DNA of 64,000 nucleotides from positions 1 through 64,000 of the forward strand of contig CAUJJP010000210.1 of assembly GCA_963205525.1 (NCBI GenBank), written 5' to 3'. Positions within the stretch are counted from its first letter, which is position 1. Each line of letters starts with the position of its first letter. This DNA comes from Pseudomonadota bacterium (GTDB taxonomy: Bacteria; Pseudomonadota; Gammaproteobacteria; Burkholderiales; Burkholderiaceae). Shown here one piece after another: positions 53,462 to 62,715 of the stretch. Made by a program: the position numbers and the translations under genes. The notes under the pieces are model-generated. The model was not told the origin of the DNA and did no database searches. It worked only from the letters and a program-made list of their open reading frames with translations.

Positions 53462-56128
53462 ATGAGCATCCGCCACCTCGACTCGCTGTTCGATCCCTCC
53501 TCGGTCGCCGTCTTCGGTGCCAGCCTGCGCCCGGCCAGCGTGGGCGGGACGGTCTGGCGCAACATCTCGGCAGGCGGCTTTGCCGGACCGCTGTGGCCGG
53601 TCAACCCCAAGCACGGCGCGCTGGACGGCGTGCCTTGCTACGCCGACGTCGCCGCCCTGCCGCAGGCGCCGGAGCTGGCGGTGATCTGCACCCCGCCGGC
53701 CAGCGTGCCGGGGCTGATCGCAGCGCTGGCGGAGCGCGGCACCAAGGCGGCAGTGGTGCTGACGGCCGGCTTCGACGCGGCACAGAAGCAGGCCATGCTG
53801 GACGCCTCGCGGGCCCGGCTGCTGCGCATCCTGGGTCCCAATGGTCTGGGCCTGCTGGCACCGCACATCGGCCTGAACGCGAGCTTCGCCCACGTCGACG
53901 CCGCACCCGGGCAACTCGCCTTCGTCTCGCAGTCGGGCGCACTCGTCACCGCACTGCTGGACTGGGCACGCGGGCGAGGTGTGGGCTTCTCGCACTTCGT
54001 CTCGCTGGGCGAAGGCGCGGATGTGGACTTCGGCGACATGCTGGACTGGCTGGCCGCCGACGTGCGCACGCGCGCCATCCTGCTGTACGTCGAGAGCATC
54101 CGCGACGCGCGCAAGTTCATGTCGGCCGCGCGCGCGGCGGCGCGCAACAAGCCTGTCATCCTGGTCAAGGCCGGGCGCTCCAGCCAGGGCCAGGCGGCGG
54201 CGGCCTCGCACACCGGCGCCCTGGCCGGCTCGGACGCGGTGTTCGACGCCGCGGTGCAGCGCGCCGGCCTGCTGCGTGTCGAGCGCCTGCAGGATTTGTT
54301 CGACGCCGCCCTCACCCTGGACCGGCTGGCCGGCGGTGTGCCCGGCGTGGACCCGGACAGCCTGACCATCGTCACCAACGGCGGCGGTGCCGGCGTGCTG
54401 GCGGCCGACGCCGTCGCCGCAGCCGGTCTGACGCTGGCGCCGCTGTCGGCCACGGTACGCACCCAGCTCGACGCCGCCCTGCCGCCCAACTGGTCGCGCG
54501 CCAACCCGGTGGACCTGATCGGCGACGCCCCCGAGGCGCGCTACCTGGCGGCGTTCCAGGCCCTGCTCGCCGACCGCGAGGCCGGCATGCTGCTGTTCAC
54601 CCATGCGCCGACGGCGATCGTCGACAGCGCACGCATCGCCCAGGCGCTGGCGCCGCAGCTGCAGCCGCAGGCGCCGCGCGTGGTCAGCGCCTGGCTCGGC
54701 GGCGAGGCGGTGGCGGCGGCGCGCGCGCAGTTCCAGCGCGCCGGGTTGGCCTGCTACGACACCCCCGAGCAGGCGGTGCAGGCGGTGGCGACGCTGGCCA
54801 CCTACCGCCGCCACCAGGCTCAGCTGATGGAGGCACCGCCGGCCGACGCCGCCGATGCGCCGTTCGATCTCGCCGCTGCGCAGGCGGTGATCGCCGCCGT
54901 GCTCGACCAGGGCCGCGAGATGCTGACCGAGCCGGAGTCGAAGGCGGTGCTCGCCGCCGCCGGGGTGCCGGTGGCGACGACGCGCCGGGTCGGCCTGGAC
55001 CTCGATGAGGCGGTGGCAGCGGCCCACGCGATCGGCTGGCCGGTGGCGGCCAAGATCCTGTCCACCGACATCACGCACAAGAGCGACGTCGGCGGCGTGG
55101 CGCTGGACCTCGACGACGAGGCCGCGCTGCGCAGTGCACTCGCCGCCATGCTCGCCCGCGTGCGCGAGCGCCGGCCCGACGCCGCCCTGCAAGGCTTCAC
55201 CGTGCAGTCCATGGTGCGCCGCGCACAGGCGCTGGAGCTCATCGTCGGCGCCAGCCTGGACCCCTTGTTCGGCCCCGTGATCCTGTTCGGCCAGGGCGGC
55301 ACCGCGGTCGAGGTGGTGGCCGACCGCGCCCTGGCCCTGCCGCCGCTGAACCGCACGCTGGCGCACGCCCTGGTCGAGCGCACCCGCATCTCGCGCCTGA
55401 TGCACGGCTGGCGCGACGTGCCGCCGGTGGCGATGGACGCCGTGCTCGACACCCTGGTCCAGGTCTCGCGCCTGCTCGCCGCCCTGCCGGCGCTGGTGGA
55501 GCTGGACATCAACCCGCTGCTGGCCGACGCGCGCGGCGTGGTGGCGCTGGACGCGCGCATCCGTGTCCAGCCAGGCGCGCCGGCCGGCGAGGCGCGCTTT
55601 GCCATCCGCCCCTACCCTGCGGCGCTGGAGGAGCGCTGGGACTGGCAGGGGCAGCCGGTGTGGGTGCGTCCGATCCGGCCCGAGGACGAGGCCCGCCACC
55701 GCGCCTTCCTGGAGACCGTGGCACCCGAGGACATGCGGCTGCGCGTGTTCTACAGCCGGCGCAGCATGGCGCGCAGCGAGCTGGCGCGGCTGACCCAGAT
55801 CGACTACGAGCGCGAGATGGCTTTCATCGCGGTCGACGCGTCCGGACAGACCCTGGGCGTGGTGCGCGGAATCACCGACCCCGACAACCACGGCGCCGAG
55901 TTCGGCATCCTGGTGCGCAGCGAGCTCAAGGGCGGCGGTCTGGGCGCCCGGCTGCTGGACAAGCTGATCGGCTACCACCGCAGCCGTGGCACGCGGGTGC
56001 TCGGCGCCGAGGTGCTGGCCGAGAACGAGCGCATGCTGGCACTGGCGCGCCGCTTCGGCTTCGAGGTCGGGCCCGGCGCCGAGCCCGGCGTCAAGCGGGT
56101 CTGGCTGGCGCTGGGCGCCCTGCCCTGA
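53462..56128 (+). CDS. Protein lysine acetyltransferase, Pat/PatZ type
   Basis: An 888-residue fusion. The N-terminal CoA-binding and ligase domains resemble NDP-forming acyl-CoA synthetase (SSVAVFGASLRPASVG, VSQSGAL, SHTGALAGSD with His250). An ATP-grasp domain follows (about 480-700; PVAAKILSTDITHKSDVGGVAL). The C-terminal GNAT domain (about 730-888) carries LKGGGLGARLLDKLIGY. E. coli PatZ is 886 residues and acetylates acetyl-CoA synthetase and other proteins. Whether the ligase-type half retains activity cannot be judged. Confidence 0.9.
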   Translation: MSIRHLDSLFDPSSVAVFGASLRPASVGGTVWRNISAGGFAGPLWPVNPKHGALDGVPCYADVAALPQAPELAVICTPPASVPGLIAALAERGTKAAVVLTAGFDAAQKQAMLDASRARLLRILGPNGLGLLAPHIGLNASFAHVDAAPGQLAFVSQSGALVTALLDWARGRGVGFSHFVSLGEGADVDFGDMLDWLAADVRTRAILLYVESIRDARKFMSAARAAARNKPVILVKAGRSSQGQAAAASHTGALAGSDAVFDAAVQRAGLLRVERLQDLFDAALTLDRLAGGVPGVDPDSLTIVTNGGGAGVLAADAVAAAGLTLAPLSATVRTQLDAALPPNWSRANPVDLIGDAPEARYLAAFQALLADREAGMLLFTHAPTAIVDSARIAQALAPQLQPQAPRVVSAWLGGEAVAAARAQFQRAGLACYDTPEQAVQAVATLATYRRHQAQLMEAPPADAADAPFDLAAAQAVIAAVLDQGREMLTEPESKAVLAAAGVPVATTRRVGLDLDEAVAAAHAIGWPVAAKILSTDITHKSDVGGVALDLDDEAALRSALAAMLARVRERRPDAALQGFTVQSMVRRAQALELIVGASLDPLFGPVILFGQGGTAVEVVADRALALPPLNRTLAHALVERTRISRLMHGWRDVPPVAMDAVLDTLVQVSRLLAALPALVELDINPLLADARGVVALDARIRVQPGAPAGEARFAIRPYPAALEERWDWQGQPVWVRPIRPEDEARHRAFLETVAPEDMRLRVFYSRRSMARSELARLTQIDYEREMAFIAVDASGQTLGVVRGITDPDNHGAEFGILVRSELKGGGLGARLLDKLIGYHRSRGTRVLGAEVLAENERMLALARRFGFEVGPGAEPGVKRVWLALGALP

Positions 56129-56158
56129 GCGCGGTGCTCGGCCGGCGTCGCCGGGCGC

Positions 56159-56776
56159 TCAGCCGGCGTCGCGCATGCGCTGCGCGAGCGCGGCATGGCC
56201 CTGGGTGGCCAGTGCATCGGCGGCGCCCAGGCGGTCGCGCGCCTCCTTGTTCTGGCCGAGCTTGAACTTGCCTTCCAGCGCACTGAGCTCGATCTCGATG
56301 CCGACGATGCGGCCCAGCAGGTCGGCCAGGTAGTCGGACGGCGCGTCGCCGATCTTCCAGGGACGGGTCTGGCCGTCCTCGTGCCGGCGCGTCATGCGCC
56401 CGAGGTGACCGCGCAGCCAGCGCTCGTCGTCGTGCACCGCGAGCAGGCCGCGGGCGTGGACCACCTCGTAGTTCCAGGTCGGCACCTGGCGGCCGGTCTC
56501 GTGCTTGCTCGGGTACCAGCCGGGGGAGACATAGCCTTGCGCCCCGCGGAAGACCACCAGCACCTGGGCGCCGGCGCGCTGCCACAGCGGGTTGGCGCGT
56601 GCGACGTGGGCACGCAGGGTGCCGAGCGCACCGCTGGCAGGGTCGTACTCGAACGGCAGGTGGTCGGCGTCCGGACCGTCGGGCCCCGGGTGCACCAGCA
56701 TGCCCAGCGGGTGCTGTGCCATCAGGCGCTGCAAGGCGGCGGCATCGACGGCGCCGAAGGGCTGCGGGTTGTACAT
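56159..56776 (-). CDS. PaiB-like FMN-binding protein
   Basis: A 205-residue PaiB-family protein (FMN-binding split-barrel). MYNPQPFGAVD, HLPFEYDP, ARANPLWQ, YVSPGWYPSKHETGRQVPTW and FKLGQNK are family hallmarks. In Bacillus PaiB acts as a transcriptional regulator of sporulation and protease genes; in proteobacteria its role is less clear. No paiA neighbour. Convergent with the Pat gene. Confidence 0.92.
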   Translation of the reverse strand: MYNPQPFGAVDAAALQRLMAQHPLGMLVHPGPDGPDADHLPFEYDPASGALGTLRAHVARANPLWQRAGAQVLVVFRGAQGYVSPGWYPSKHETGRQVPTWNYEVVHARGLLAVHDDERWLRGHLGRMTRRHEDGQTRPWKIGDAPSDYLADLLGRIVGIEIELSALEGKFKLGQNKEARDRLGAADALATQGHAALAQRMRDAG

Positions 56777-56848
56777 GGCGGGCGGGCGGATGCCGGGCTT
56801 GGGACACCCGAGGCTAACGCAGCGGCCCGCCGCGGACCGCGGACCGCG

Positions 56849-57220
56849 TCAGGCCACGATGTCCAGCCGGGAACCGGCCAGGCCGCCGGTGCTGGAGGGT
56901 GCAGGCATGGGCTGCACGACCGGGCTGCTCAGGCGGCGCGCCAGCTCAGGCCTGGCATCGGCCGTGGTCTTGTGCGCCTTCTCCGACGCGGGGTCCGGCT
57001 GCAGGGGGACAGCACCCCCGGCCACCCGTGCGCCATCCACTCCCGGGTTCGGCCCCGCAGGCGCGCGGGCCACCGGCGTGTAGCGTTGTGCGCGGCCGCC
57101 GAGATCGCCGTTGTGAAACGCCACCGTCGAGTTCCTGTCTCCCTGGCCCGCAGGCGCACGCGCCGTGGGAAGAAAACGCTCGGAAGCTGGCGGCTGTCCG
57201 AATCGGGCAATCGCGCTCAT
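56849..57220 (-). CDS. Hypothetical protein with internal repeat
   Basis: A 123-residue protein I do not recognise. It has two similar short blocks, TARAPAGQGD and VARAPAGPNP, a Pro/Ala-rich middle and no signal peptide. AGGAGG lies 5 bases before the ATG, which supports a real gene. Location and role unknown. Confidence 0.55.
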   Translation of the reverse strand: MSAIARFGQPPASERFLPTARAPAGQGDRNSTVAFHNGDLGGRAQRYTPVARAPAGPNPGVDGARVAGGAVPLQPDPASEKAHKTTADARPELARRLSSPVVQPMPAPSSTGGLAGSRLDIVA

Positions 57221-57381
57221 GGCGGCCTCCTGGCCTGGGTTTCGATGCGCCAAGTGTGATTCCGCCGGCCTGCCGCCATCGCCGGATCAGGCAGGACTTG
57301 GCAGCGCAATCCCGTCATGCGGCCCCCGGTGCGCGCCACAGCCGTGCGCTGGGCCACAATGACCGCTCCAAGGAGTGTTCG

Positions 57382-57852
57382 ATGCGCATCCCCCGCCCGT
57401 CCCGCGTCCGCTGGCTGCAGGCCGCCGTGCTGATGCTGCCGCTGGCCTGCGTGTGGGCGGCGCCCGGCGACCAGCCCGTCAAGCCGCTGCCGGCCAGCGC
57501 CGCAACGGCCACATCCGAGGTCCAGGAACGCAAGACCTCGCTGCCGGCGAGCGGCCTGTTCGTCGGCGATCAGCTCAGCGCCGCCGCCAAGGACAGGCTC
57601 AATGCGCTCATCCTGGAGGCGGTGGACATCGAGGTCCAGGTGGCGCTGGTGGTGCCCACCGGACGCTGGAAGATCGACGGCAGCGGACGCGATGAGCACA
57701 GCCTGACGCCGGCACGGCTGAACGCGGTCAAGCAGTTCCTGCGCGAGCGCGGCGTCGACCCGAGCAAGATCTACGTCGAAAGCCGCATCGACGGCTCGCT
57801 GAGCGCGCCCCGGCTGGACCTGCAGATGCTGGGCAAGCCGGCCAACGACTGA
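57382..57852 (+). CDS. Exported OmpA-C-like protein
   Basis: A 156-residue protein with a signal peptide (about 1-26, ending WAAP). The C-terminal ~90 residues resemble a shortened OmpA/MotB peptidoglycan-binding fold (LTPARLNAVKQFLRERGVDPSKIYVESR), though the usual catalytic-site-like NxxLSxxRA segment is altered. AGGAG lies 6 bases upstream. Function unknown, possibly cell-wall associated. Confidence 0.7.
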   Translation: MRIPRPSRVRWLQAAVLMLPLACVWAAPGDQPVKPLPASAATATSEVQERKTSLPASGLFVGDQLSAAAKDRLNALILEAVDIEVQVALVVPTGRWKIDGSGRDEHSLTPARLNAVKQFLRERGVDPSKIYVESRIDGSLSAPRLDLQMLGKPAND

Positions 57853-57901
57853 GCAGGAATCCGCCGCACCCGCGCGGCCGGTACCCGGCCGTTCGGCGCT
57901 C

Positions 57902-58198
57902 TCAGGCGACGGCGTCGAGCAGCGCGCCGGCCATCGCGTCGTGGGTCTTGAACACCGCCAGGTTGGCGCCGAAGGCGTGGCGCGCGCTCATCTGGCCGAC
58001 CAGGTCTTCGACCATCGCCGGCCCGGCGCTGGCCGCCTGCGTCCAGGCGCCGCTCGTCCCGCCGCCGGCCTGCGCCGTCTGCACGACCGCGCTGCGCCGC
58101 AAACCCTCGGTCCCCAGGTTGGCCAGGTTGTGGCCGTGCGCCTGCAGCCGCTGCTGGGCTGCAGCCATGCCGGACAAGGCGATCGCTGAGGTGCTCAT
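57902..58198 (-). CDS. Miniature flagellar rod (FlgC-like) protein
   Basis: A 98-residue protein. Its N-terminus (SGMAAAQQRLQAHGHNLANLGT) matches the FlgB/FlgC rod N-domain, and its C-terminus (VEDLVGQMSARHAFGANLAVFKTHDAM) the FlgC C-domain, but the central domain of ordinary rod proteins is missing. No flagellar genes adjoin it. Start ATG 58198 gives the family N-terminus. A structural or regulatory role is unknown. Confidence 0.65.
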   Translation of the reverse strand: MSTSAIALSGMAAAQQRLQAHGHNLANLGTEGLRRSAVVQTAQAGGGTSGAWTQAASAGPAMVEDLVGQMSARHAFGANLAVFKTHDAMAGALLDAVA

Positions 58199-58271
58199 GG
58201 CGGCGACGATAGCGATATGCGGCACAGTTCGGGCGTGACCATGTCACGCCGCGGTCGGGCTTGCGCGCTTG

Positions 58272-60290
58272 TCATCCGCTGCGCGCCTGGGCGGCCGGGG
58301 AGGCGCGGCGCAGCCACTGGGTGAGCAGGCCCATGCCCAGCAGCGACAGGCCGATGGTGTCGGCCCAGCCGTGCGGGTAGACCAGCAGCAGGCCGGCGGC
58401 GAGGAAGGCCAGGCGTTCCCACCAGCGGCAGCGCACCAGGACCCAGTTCTGCGCGCCGCAGGCCAGTGCGGCGATGCCGGCGCTGGCGGTGAGTGCAATC
58501 CAGGCCACCTCGCCCCAGCCCACGCCTGCCGGCGGCTTGAACAGCAGCCCGGCGCCGGCGGGGTCGAGGACGAAGACGAAGGGCAGCAGGAAGGCCGGCA
58601 AGGTGTACTTCCAGGACTGCAGCGTGGTCTTGTAGGGGTTGCCGCCGGTGATCGCGGCGGCGGCGAACGGCGACAGCGCGGTCGGCGGCGAGACCTCGGA
58701 GAGCACCGCGTAGTAGAAGATGAACATGTGGGCGGCGAAATCGGGCACCCCCAGCTTGGTCAGCGCGGGGGCGGCGATGACGGCACAGATGATGTAGCTC
58801 GCGGTCACCGGCACCGCCAGGCCGATGATCCAGACGATGAGCGCGGTGTAGATCGCTGTCAGCAGCAGGCTGCCGCCGGCGTAGTCGATCACGATGGCGC
58901 TGAACTTCAGCCCGAGCCCGGTCTTGCCCACCACGCCGACGATCACGCCCGCCGCGGCGCAGGTGGCTGCCACGTTGAGCGCCTGCCGGGAACCGTCGGA
59001 CAGCGCCGCGACCAGCCTGGGCGGCCACATCGCCGACTCGCGGTCGAGGAAGCTGGCGACGAAGGCGACCACCGTGGCCCAGAACACCGACATCAGCGGC
59101 GAGAAACCCCAGACCATGAAGCCGACGATGGCGACCAGGGACAGAAAGTGGAACCAGAAGCGGGCCGCGAGTTGAAGCGCGCTCGGCCCGCTGCGCACCG
59201 CCACCGGCTCGCCGCTGCCGAAGCGGCGCGCGTCGAGCTCGACCATCAGGAACAGCGACAGGTAGTACAGGCAGGTCGGGATGGCCGCCATCAAGAGCAC
59301 GTCGAGGTACGAGATCTTGAGGAACTCGGCGATCAGGAAGGCCGCCGCGCCGAGCACCGGCGGTGAGATGATGGCACCCAGGCCGGCGGCGGCGAGCAGG
59401 CCACCCGCCGAGTCGGCGTCGTAGTGCGCTCGGCGCAGCATGGGCCAGGCCACGGTGCCGATGGTGACCGTGGTCGCCACCCCGGAGCCCGAGGGGCCGC
59501 CGAGCAGGAAGGACGACAGCACCACGGTGCGCCCGGCACCCGAGCGCTTGCCGCCGAGCAGCGCGAAGCTGAAGTCGAGGAAGAACCTGCCCGCGCCCGA
59601 GTGCTGCAGGAAGGCGCCGAAGATGGTGAACATGATGATCAGCGTCGCCGAGACGTCGATCGCGGTGCCGAAGATGCCTTCGAGCGACATGTACATCACG
59701 CCGACCATGCTGGAGAGGTCGTAGCCGCGGTGCGTCCACTGCCCCGGCAGCCAGGGGCCGAGGAAGGCGTAGGCGCCGAAGACGAGCACCACCGCCGGCA
59801 TGATCCAGCCGGTGGCGCGCCGACAGGCCTCGAGCACGAGGACGACGAAGGCGACGCCGAACACCAGGTCCCAGTCGTTGGGCCAGGTGCTGCGGTCCCA
59901 GAAGTCGTCGCCGCCGGCCAGCAGGTAGACGATGGTCGACACCCCGGCCAGCGCAAGCACGAGGTCGAACCACATCAGCCGGTTGCGATAGCGCCTGGCG
60001 GCCGGAAAGATCAGATAGATCAGCAGCAGCACGAAGCCCACGTGCACCGCGCGCAGGATTTGGGTGCGCACGATGGACGCGGCGGCGTAGAGGTGGAACA
60101 GCGACATCGCCACCAGCAAGGCGGTAACCAGGGTCTGCTGCCAGCCGGCGAAGCGGCTGGTCGCGCCCTCCTCTTCCTCGATGAAGTGCTCGGCGGCCTG
60201 CAGACGATCCGAGGAGACCCGATCGTCCTTGTCGCCGTCGGGGCCGTCGGGGCCGGCGTCGCCTTGCGGGCCGCTGTCAGGAAGATTCAT
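58272..60290 (-). CDS. TRAP transporter, fused DctQM permease (TAXI family)
   Basis: A 672-residue fused 4TM/12TM TRAP permease. The small (DctQ) part is at about 60-210 and the large (DctM) part follows to ~600, with GGPSGSGVATTVTIGT and APALTKLGVPDFAAHMFIFYYAVLSEVSPPT. A polar, acidic tail lead (1-~50) faces the cytoplasm. With the TAXI binding protein upstream it forms a sodium-driven importer; substrates of this subfamily include glutamate-like acids and are often unknown. Confidence 0.92.
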   Translation of the reverse strand: MNLPDSGPQGDAGPDGPDGDKDDRVSSDRLQAAEHFIEEEEGATSRFAGWQQTLVTALLVAMSLFHLYAAASIVRTQILRAVHVGFVLLLIYLIFPAARRYRNRLMWFDLVLALAGVSTIVYLLAGGDDFWDRSTWPNDWDLVFGVAFVVLVLEACRRATGWIMPAVVLVFGAYAFLGPWLPGQWTHRGYDLSSMVGVMYMSLEGIFGTAIDVSATLIIMFTIFGAFLQHSGAGRFFLDFSFALLGGKRSGAGRTVVLSSFLLGGPSGSGVATTVTIGTVAWPMLRRAHYDADSAGGLLAAAGLGAIISPPVLGAAAFLIAEFLKISYLDVLLMAAIPTCLYYLSLFLMVELDARRFGSGEPVAVRSGPSALQLAARFWFHFLSLVAIVGFMVWGFSPLMSVFWATVVAFVASFLDRESAMWPPRLVAALSDGSRQALNVAATCAAAGVIVGVVGKTGLGLKFSAIVIDYAGGSLLLTAIYTALIVWIIGLAVPVTASYIICAVIAAPALTKLGVPDFAAHMFIFYYAVLSEVSPPTALSPFAAAAITGGNPYKTTLQSWKYTLPAFLLPFVFVLDPAGAGLLFKPPAGVGWGEVAWIALTASAGIAALACGAQNWVLVRCRWWERLAFLAAGLLLVYPHGWADTIGLSLLGMGLLTQWLRRASPAAQARSG

Positions 60291-60353
60291 GCGCAGCTTT
60301 CGTCGGCGGCGGCGGGCGCCGGCCGCCGGACGCCCGGCACCGCCGGTCCAGCA

Positions 60354-61310
60354 TCACTTGAACTTGACGCCGTGCTCTTCCCAGTACTTGCGGGCGCCGG
60401 GGTGCATGGGGATGGGCGAGCCTGCAGCCTGCGCCTGGGCGCTGATGTTCTTCGCCTCGCGGTGCACCGCCACCAGTTCGTCCTGGTGTTCCATCAGCGT
60501 CTTGACGATGGTGTAGGCCATCTCGTCGCTCATCTTCTTGTCGGCGACGAGCAGGTTCCAGACGTCGATGTTGGCCGATGCCTTGTCCTGCCCCTTGTAG
60601 GAGCCGGCCGGGATGTCGCCCTTCACATACAGCGGGCCCCACTTCTGGTTCATGGCGTCGGCGTACTGGGCGTGGTCGAGCAGCTTGATGGTGATGCCCG
60701 GGGTGGCGGCGAGGTCGGTGATCGCCGCCGTGGGCACGCCGCCGACCCAGATCAGGCCGTCGATCTTGCGGTCCTTGATCGCGTTCACGCCCTCGGCGAC
60801 CGACAGCCGCTCGCGCTCGACGTCCTTGGCGATGCCGGCGGCCTCGAGCAGGCGCAGCGACATCACCTCGGTGCCGCTGTTGGGCTCGCCGGTGGAGATG
60901 CGCTTGCCCTTGAGGTCGGTCAGCGAGTTGATGCCCTTGCCGTCCACGGTGACGACGTGCATCTTGTTCGGGTACAGCACCATCAGCGTGCGTGCATCGA
61001 CCGTCCGGCCCTGGAACTTGCCCTGGCCCTTGGTCGCGTCCCAGGCCGAGTCGGCCATCGTGAAGCCGACGTCCTGCTTGCCCTGGCCGATGAGCTGCAG
61101 GTTCGCCACCGAGGCACCGGTGACCTCGGCGGTGGCCTCCCAGCCCTTCACGTACTTGGACAGGATGGCGGCCATGCCGCCGCCCATCGGGTAGTAGACA
61201 CCGCCGGTGCCGCCGGTGCCGATCGCCAGCCGGGTGGTGGTCTGGGCCGCCACCGGCAGCACGAGTGCGGCCACGCTTGCGGCCAGCCATCCGATGAGTG
61301 CACGCTTCAT
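60354..61310 (-). CDS. TAXI-family TRAP substrate-binding protein
   Basis: A 318-residue periplasmic protein with a signal peptide (1-~21) and the TAXI signature LAIGTGGTGGVYYPMGGGMA. It supplies the permease downstream (63-bp gap). GGAG is nine bases before ATG 61310, which gives the signal peptide; a longer in-frame start at 61364 adds 18 unlike residues. Confidence 0.9.
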   Translation of the reverse strand: MKRALIGWLAASVAALVLPVAAQTTTRLAIGTGGTGGVYYPMGGGMAAILSKYVKGWEATAEVTGASVANLQLIGQGKQDVGFTMADSAWDATKGQGKFQGRTVDARTLMVLYPNKMHVVTVDGKGINSLTDLKGKRISTGEPNSGTEVMSLRLLEAAGIAKDVERERLSVAEGVNAIKDRKIDGLIWVGGVPTAAITDLAATPGITIKLLDHAQYADAMNQKWGPLYVKGDIPAGSYKGQDKASANIDVWNLLVADKKMSDEMAYTIVKTLMEHQDELVAVHREAKNISAQAQAAGSPIPMHPGARKYWEEHGVKFK

Positions 61311-61446
61311 GCCTGGATCTCCCATTTCGACTCGAATGCGCGCGCATCGCGCGCCTGGCGGCACGCTGCGCGAGGATCGGCAAAGGTAGCAGGCTGGAGC
61401 GCGGTCGCGGAAGCGGGAATGCCCCGAGCGCGGCCCCGGTGGGCAG

Positions 61447-62715
61447 TCAGTAGCGCCCCGTCACCCCGGCCAGCCGCATGTAGGCATGCGCCAGCCAGGC
61501 CACCAGGCCGCGGCGCAGCCACAGCCGCCAGCGCGCCATGGGCAGCGGCCGGGTCACCTCCTGCGACACCGCGAAGGCGCGCTCCATGCGCTCGCCCAGG
61601 GTGGCGCTGAAGCCGCGGTCGCGCACGATGACGTTGGCCTCCAGGTTGAGCAGAAGCGACAGCGGGTCGATGTTGGAGCTGCCCACGGTGGCCCAGGCGC
61701 CGTCGATCACCGCCACCTTGGCGTGCAGGAAGGCCGGCGTGTACTCGAAGATGCGCACCCCGTGGCTGCGCAGCTCGTCGTACAGCACGCGTGCGGCGAG
61801 CGAGGCGATCCGGTAGTCCACCTTGCCCTGCAGCAGCAGCCGCACCTGCACGCCGCGTTGCGCCGCCTCGCGCAGGGCGCGCCGGAAGCGCCGCCCGGGG
61901 TAGAAATAGGGCACCGCGATGTCGATGCGCGACTTGGCACGCCGCATCGCCTCGACGTAGCGACGCTCGATGGCGTGGCGCTGGCTGAGGTTGTCGCGCA
62001 CCACGAAGGCGGCGCGCACCGGCCGCGTGTCGCGCGGCGGCAGGCGCTCGCGCGGCGCCGCACCCAGGGTGCGCAGCAGCGTGCGCGTGCGGTCCAGCGG
62101 CGTCGGGCTGTGCAGCATCTTCTGCGCCTCGCGCCGCCAGCCGCGCCCCAGGTGGGCGCGCGCCCACATGGCGCGCGCGGCGTGCCGCACCGGCTGCGCC
62201 AGCGGTCCGGCCAACTCGACCGCGAAGTCCAGCCGCGCGCTCTCGCTCCAGCCGTGCTTGAGGTCGTGGCGGTCGTCGATGACGTTGATGCCGCCGACGA
62301 AGGCCACTGCGTCGTCGACCACGCACAGCTTCTGGTGCATGCGCCGCATCTGCTGCGGCTGCAGCAGCTTCCACCAGCGGTCGACGGCACGAAAGACCTC
62401 GAACCTGACCCCGCTGCCGGCCAGCCAGGCGTGCAGGGCGGCGATGGTGGCGCGGCTGCCGAAACCGTCCACCACCAGGTGCACCGCGACGCCGCGGCGC
62501 GCGGCCGCGATCAGCGCGTCGACGACGACACGCCCGGCGCGGTCGTCGTGGAAGATGTAGGTCGCGAACCAGACCTCGCGCTGCGCCTGCGCAAGCGCAC
62601 GCGCCATGGCCGGGAACAGCTGGTCGCCACCTTCGAGCAGATCGATCCGGTTGCCGCCTTCCCAGCGCACGCGCGGCGCGCGTGTCCACCAGAACTCGCC
62701 GGCGGGCGCGGCCAC
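61447..62715 (-). CDS. clsB: Cardiolipin synthase ClsB
   Basis: A 422-residue phospholipase-D-family enzyme with two HKD motifs: HQKLCVVDDAVAFVGGIN and HAKVAVIDGAWATVGSSN. ClsB makes cardiolipin and phosphatidylglycerol. The start is GTG 62715, overlapping the TAG stop of the upstream EEP gene by one base (TAGTG). Membrane-associated by family. Confidence 0.92.
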   Translation of the reverse strand: MAAPAGEFWWTRAPRVRWEGGNRIDLLEGGDQLFPAMARALAQAQREVWFATYIFHDDRAGRVVVDALIAAARRGVAVHLVVDGFGSRATIAALHAWLAGSGVRFEVFRAVDRWWKLLQPQQMRRMHQKLCVVDDAVAFVGGINVIDDRHDLKHGWSESARLDFAVELAGPLAQPVRHAARAMWARAHLGRGWRREAQKMLHSPTPLDRTRTLLRTLGAAPRERLPPRDTRPVRAAFVVRDNLSQRHAIERRYVEAMRRAKSRIDIAVPYFYPGRRFRRALREAAQRGVQVRLLLQGKVDYRIASLAARVLYDELRSHGVRIFEYTPAFLHAKVAVIDGAWATVGSSNIDPLSLLLNLEANVIVRDRGFSATLGERMERAFAVSQEVTRPLPMARWRLWLRRGLVAWLAHAYMRLAGVTGRY

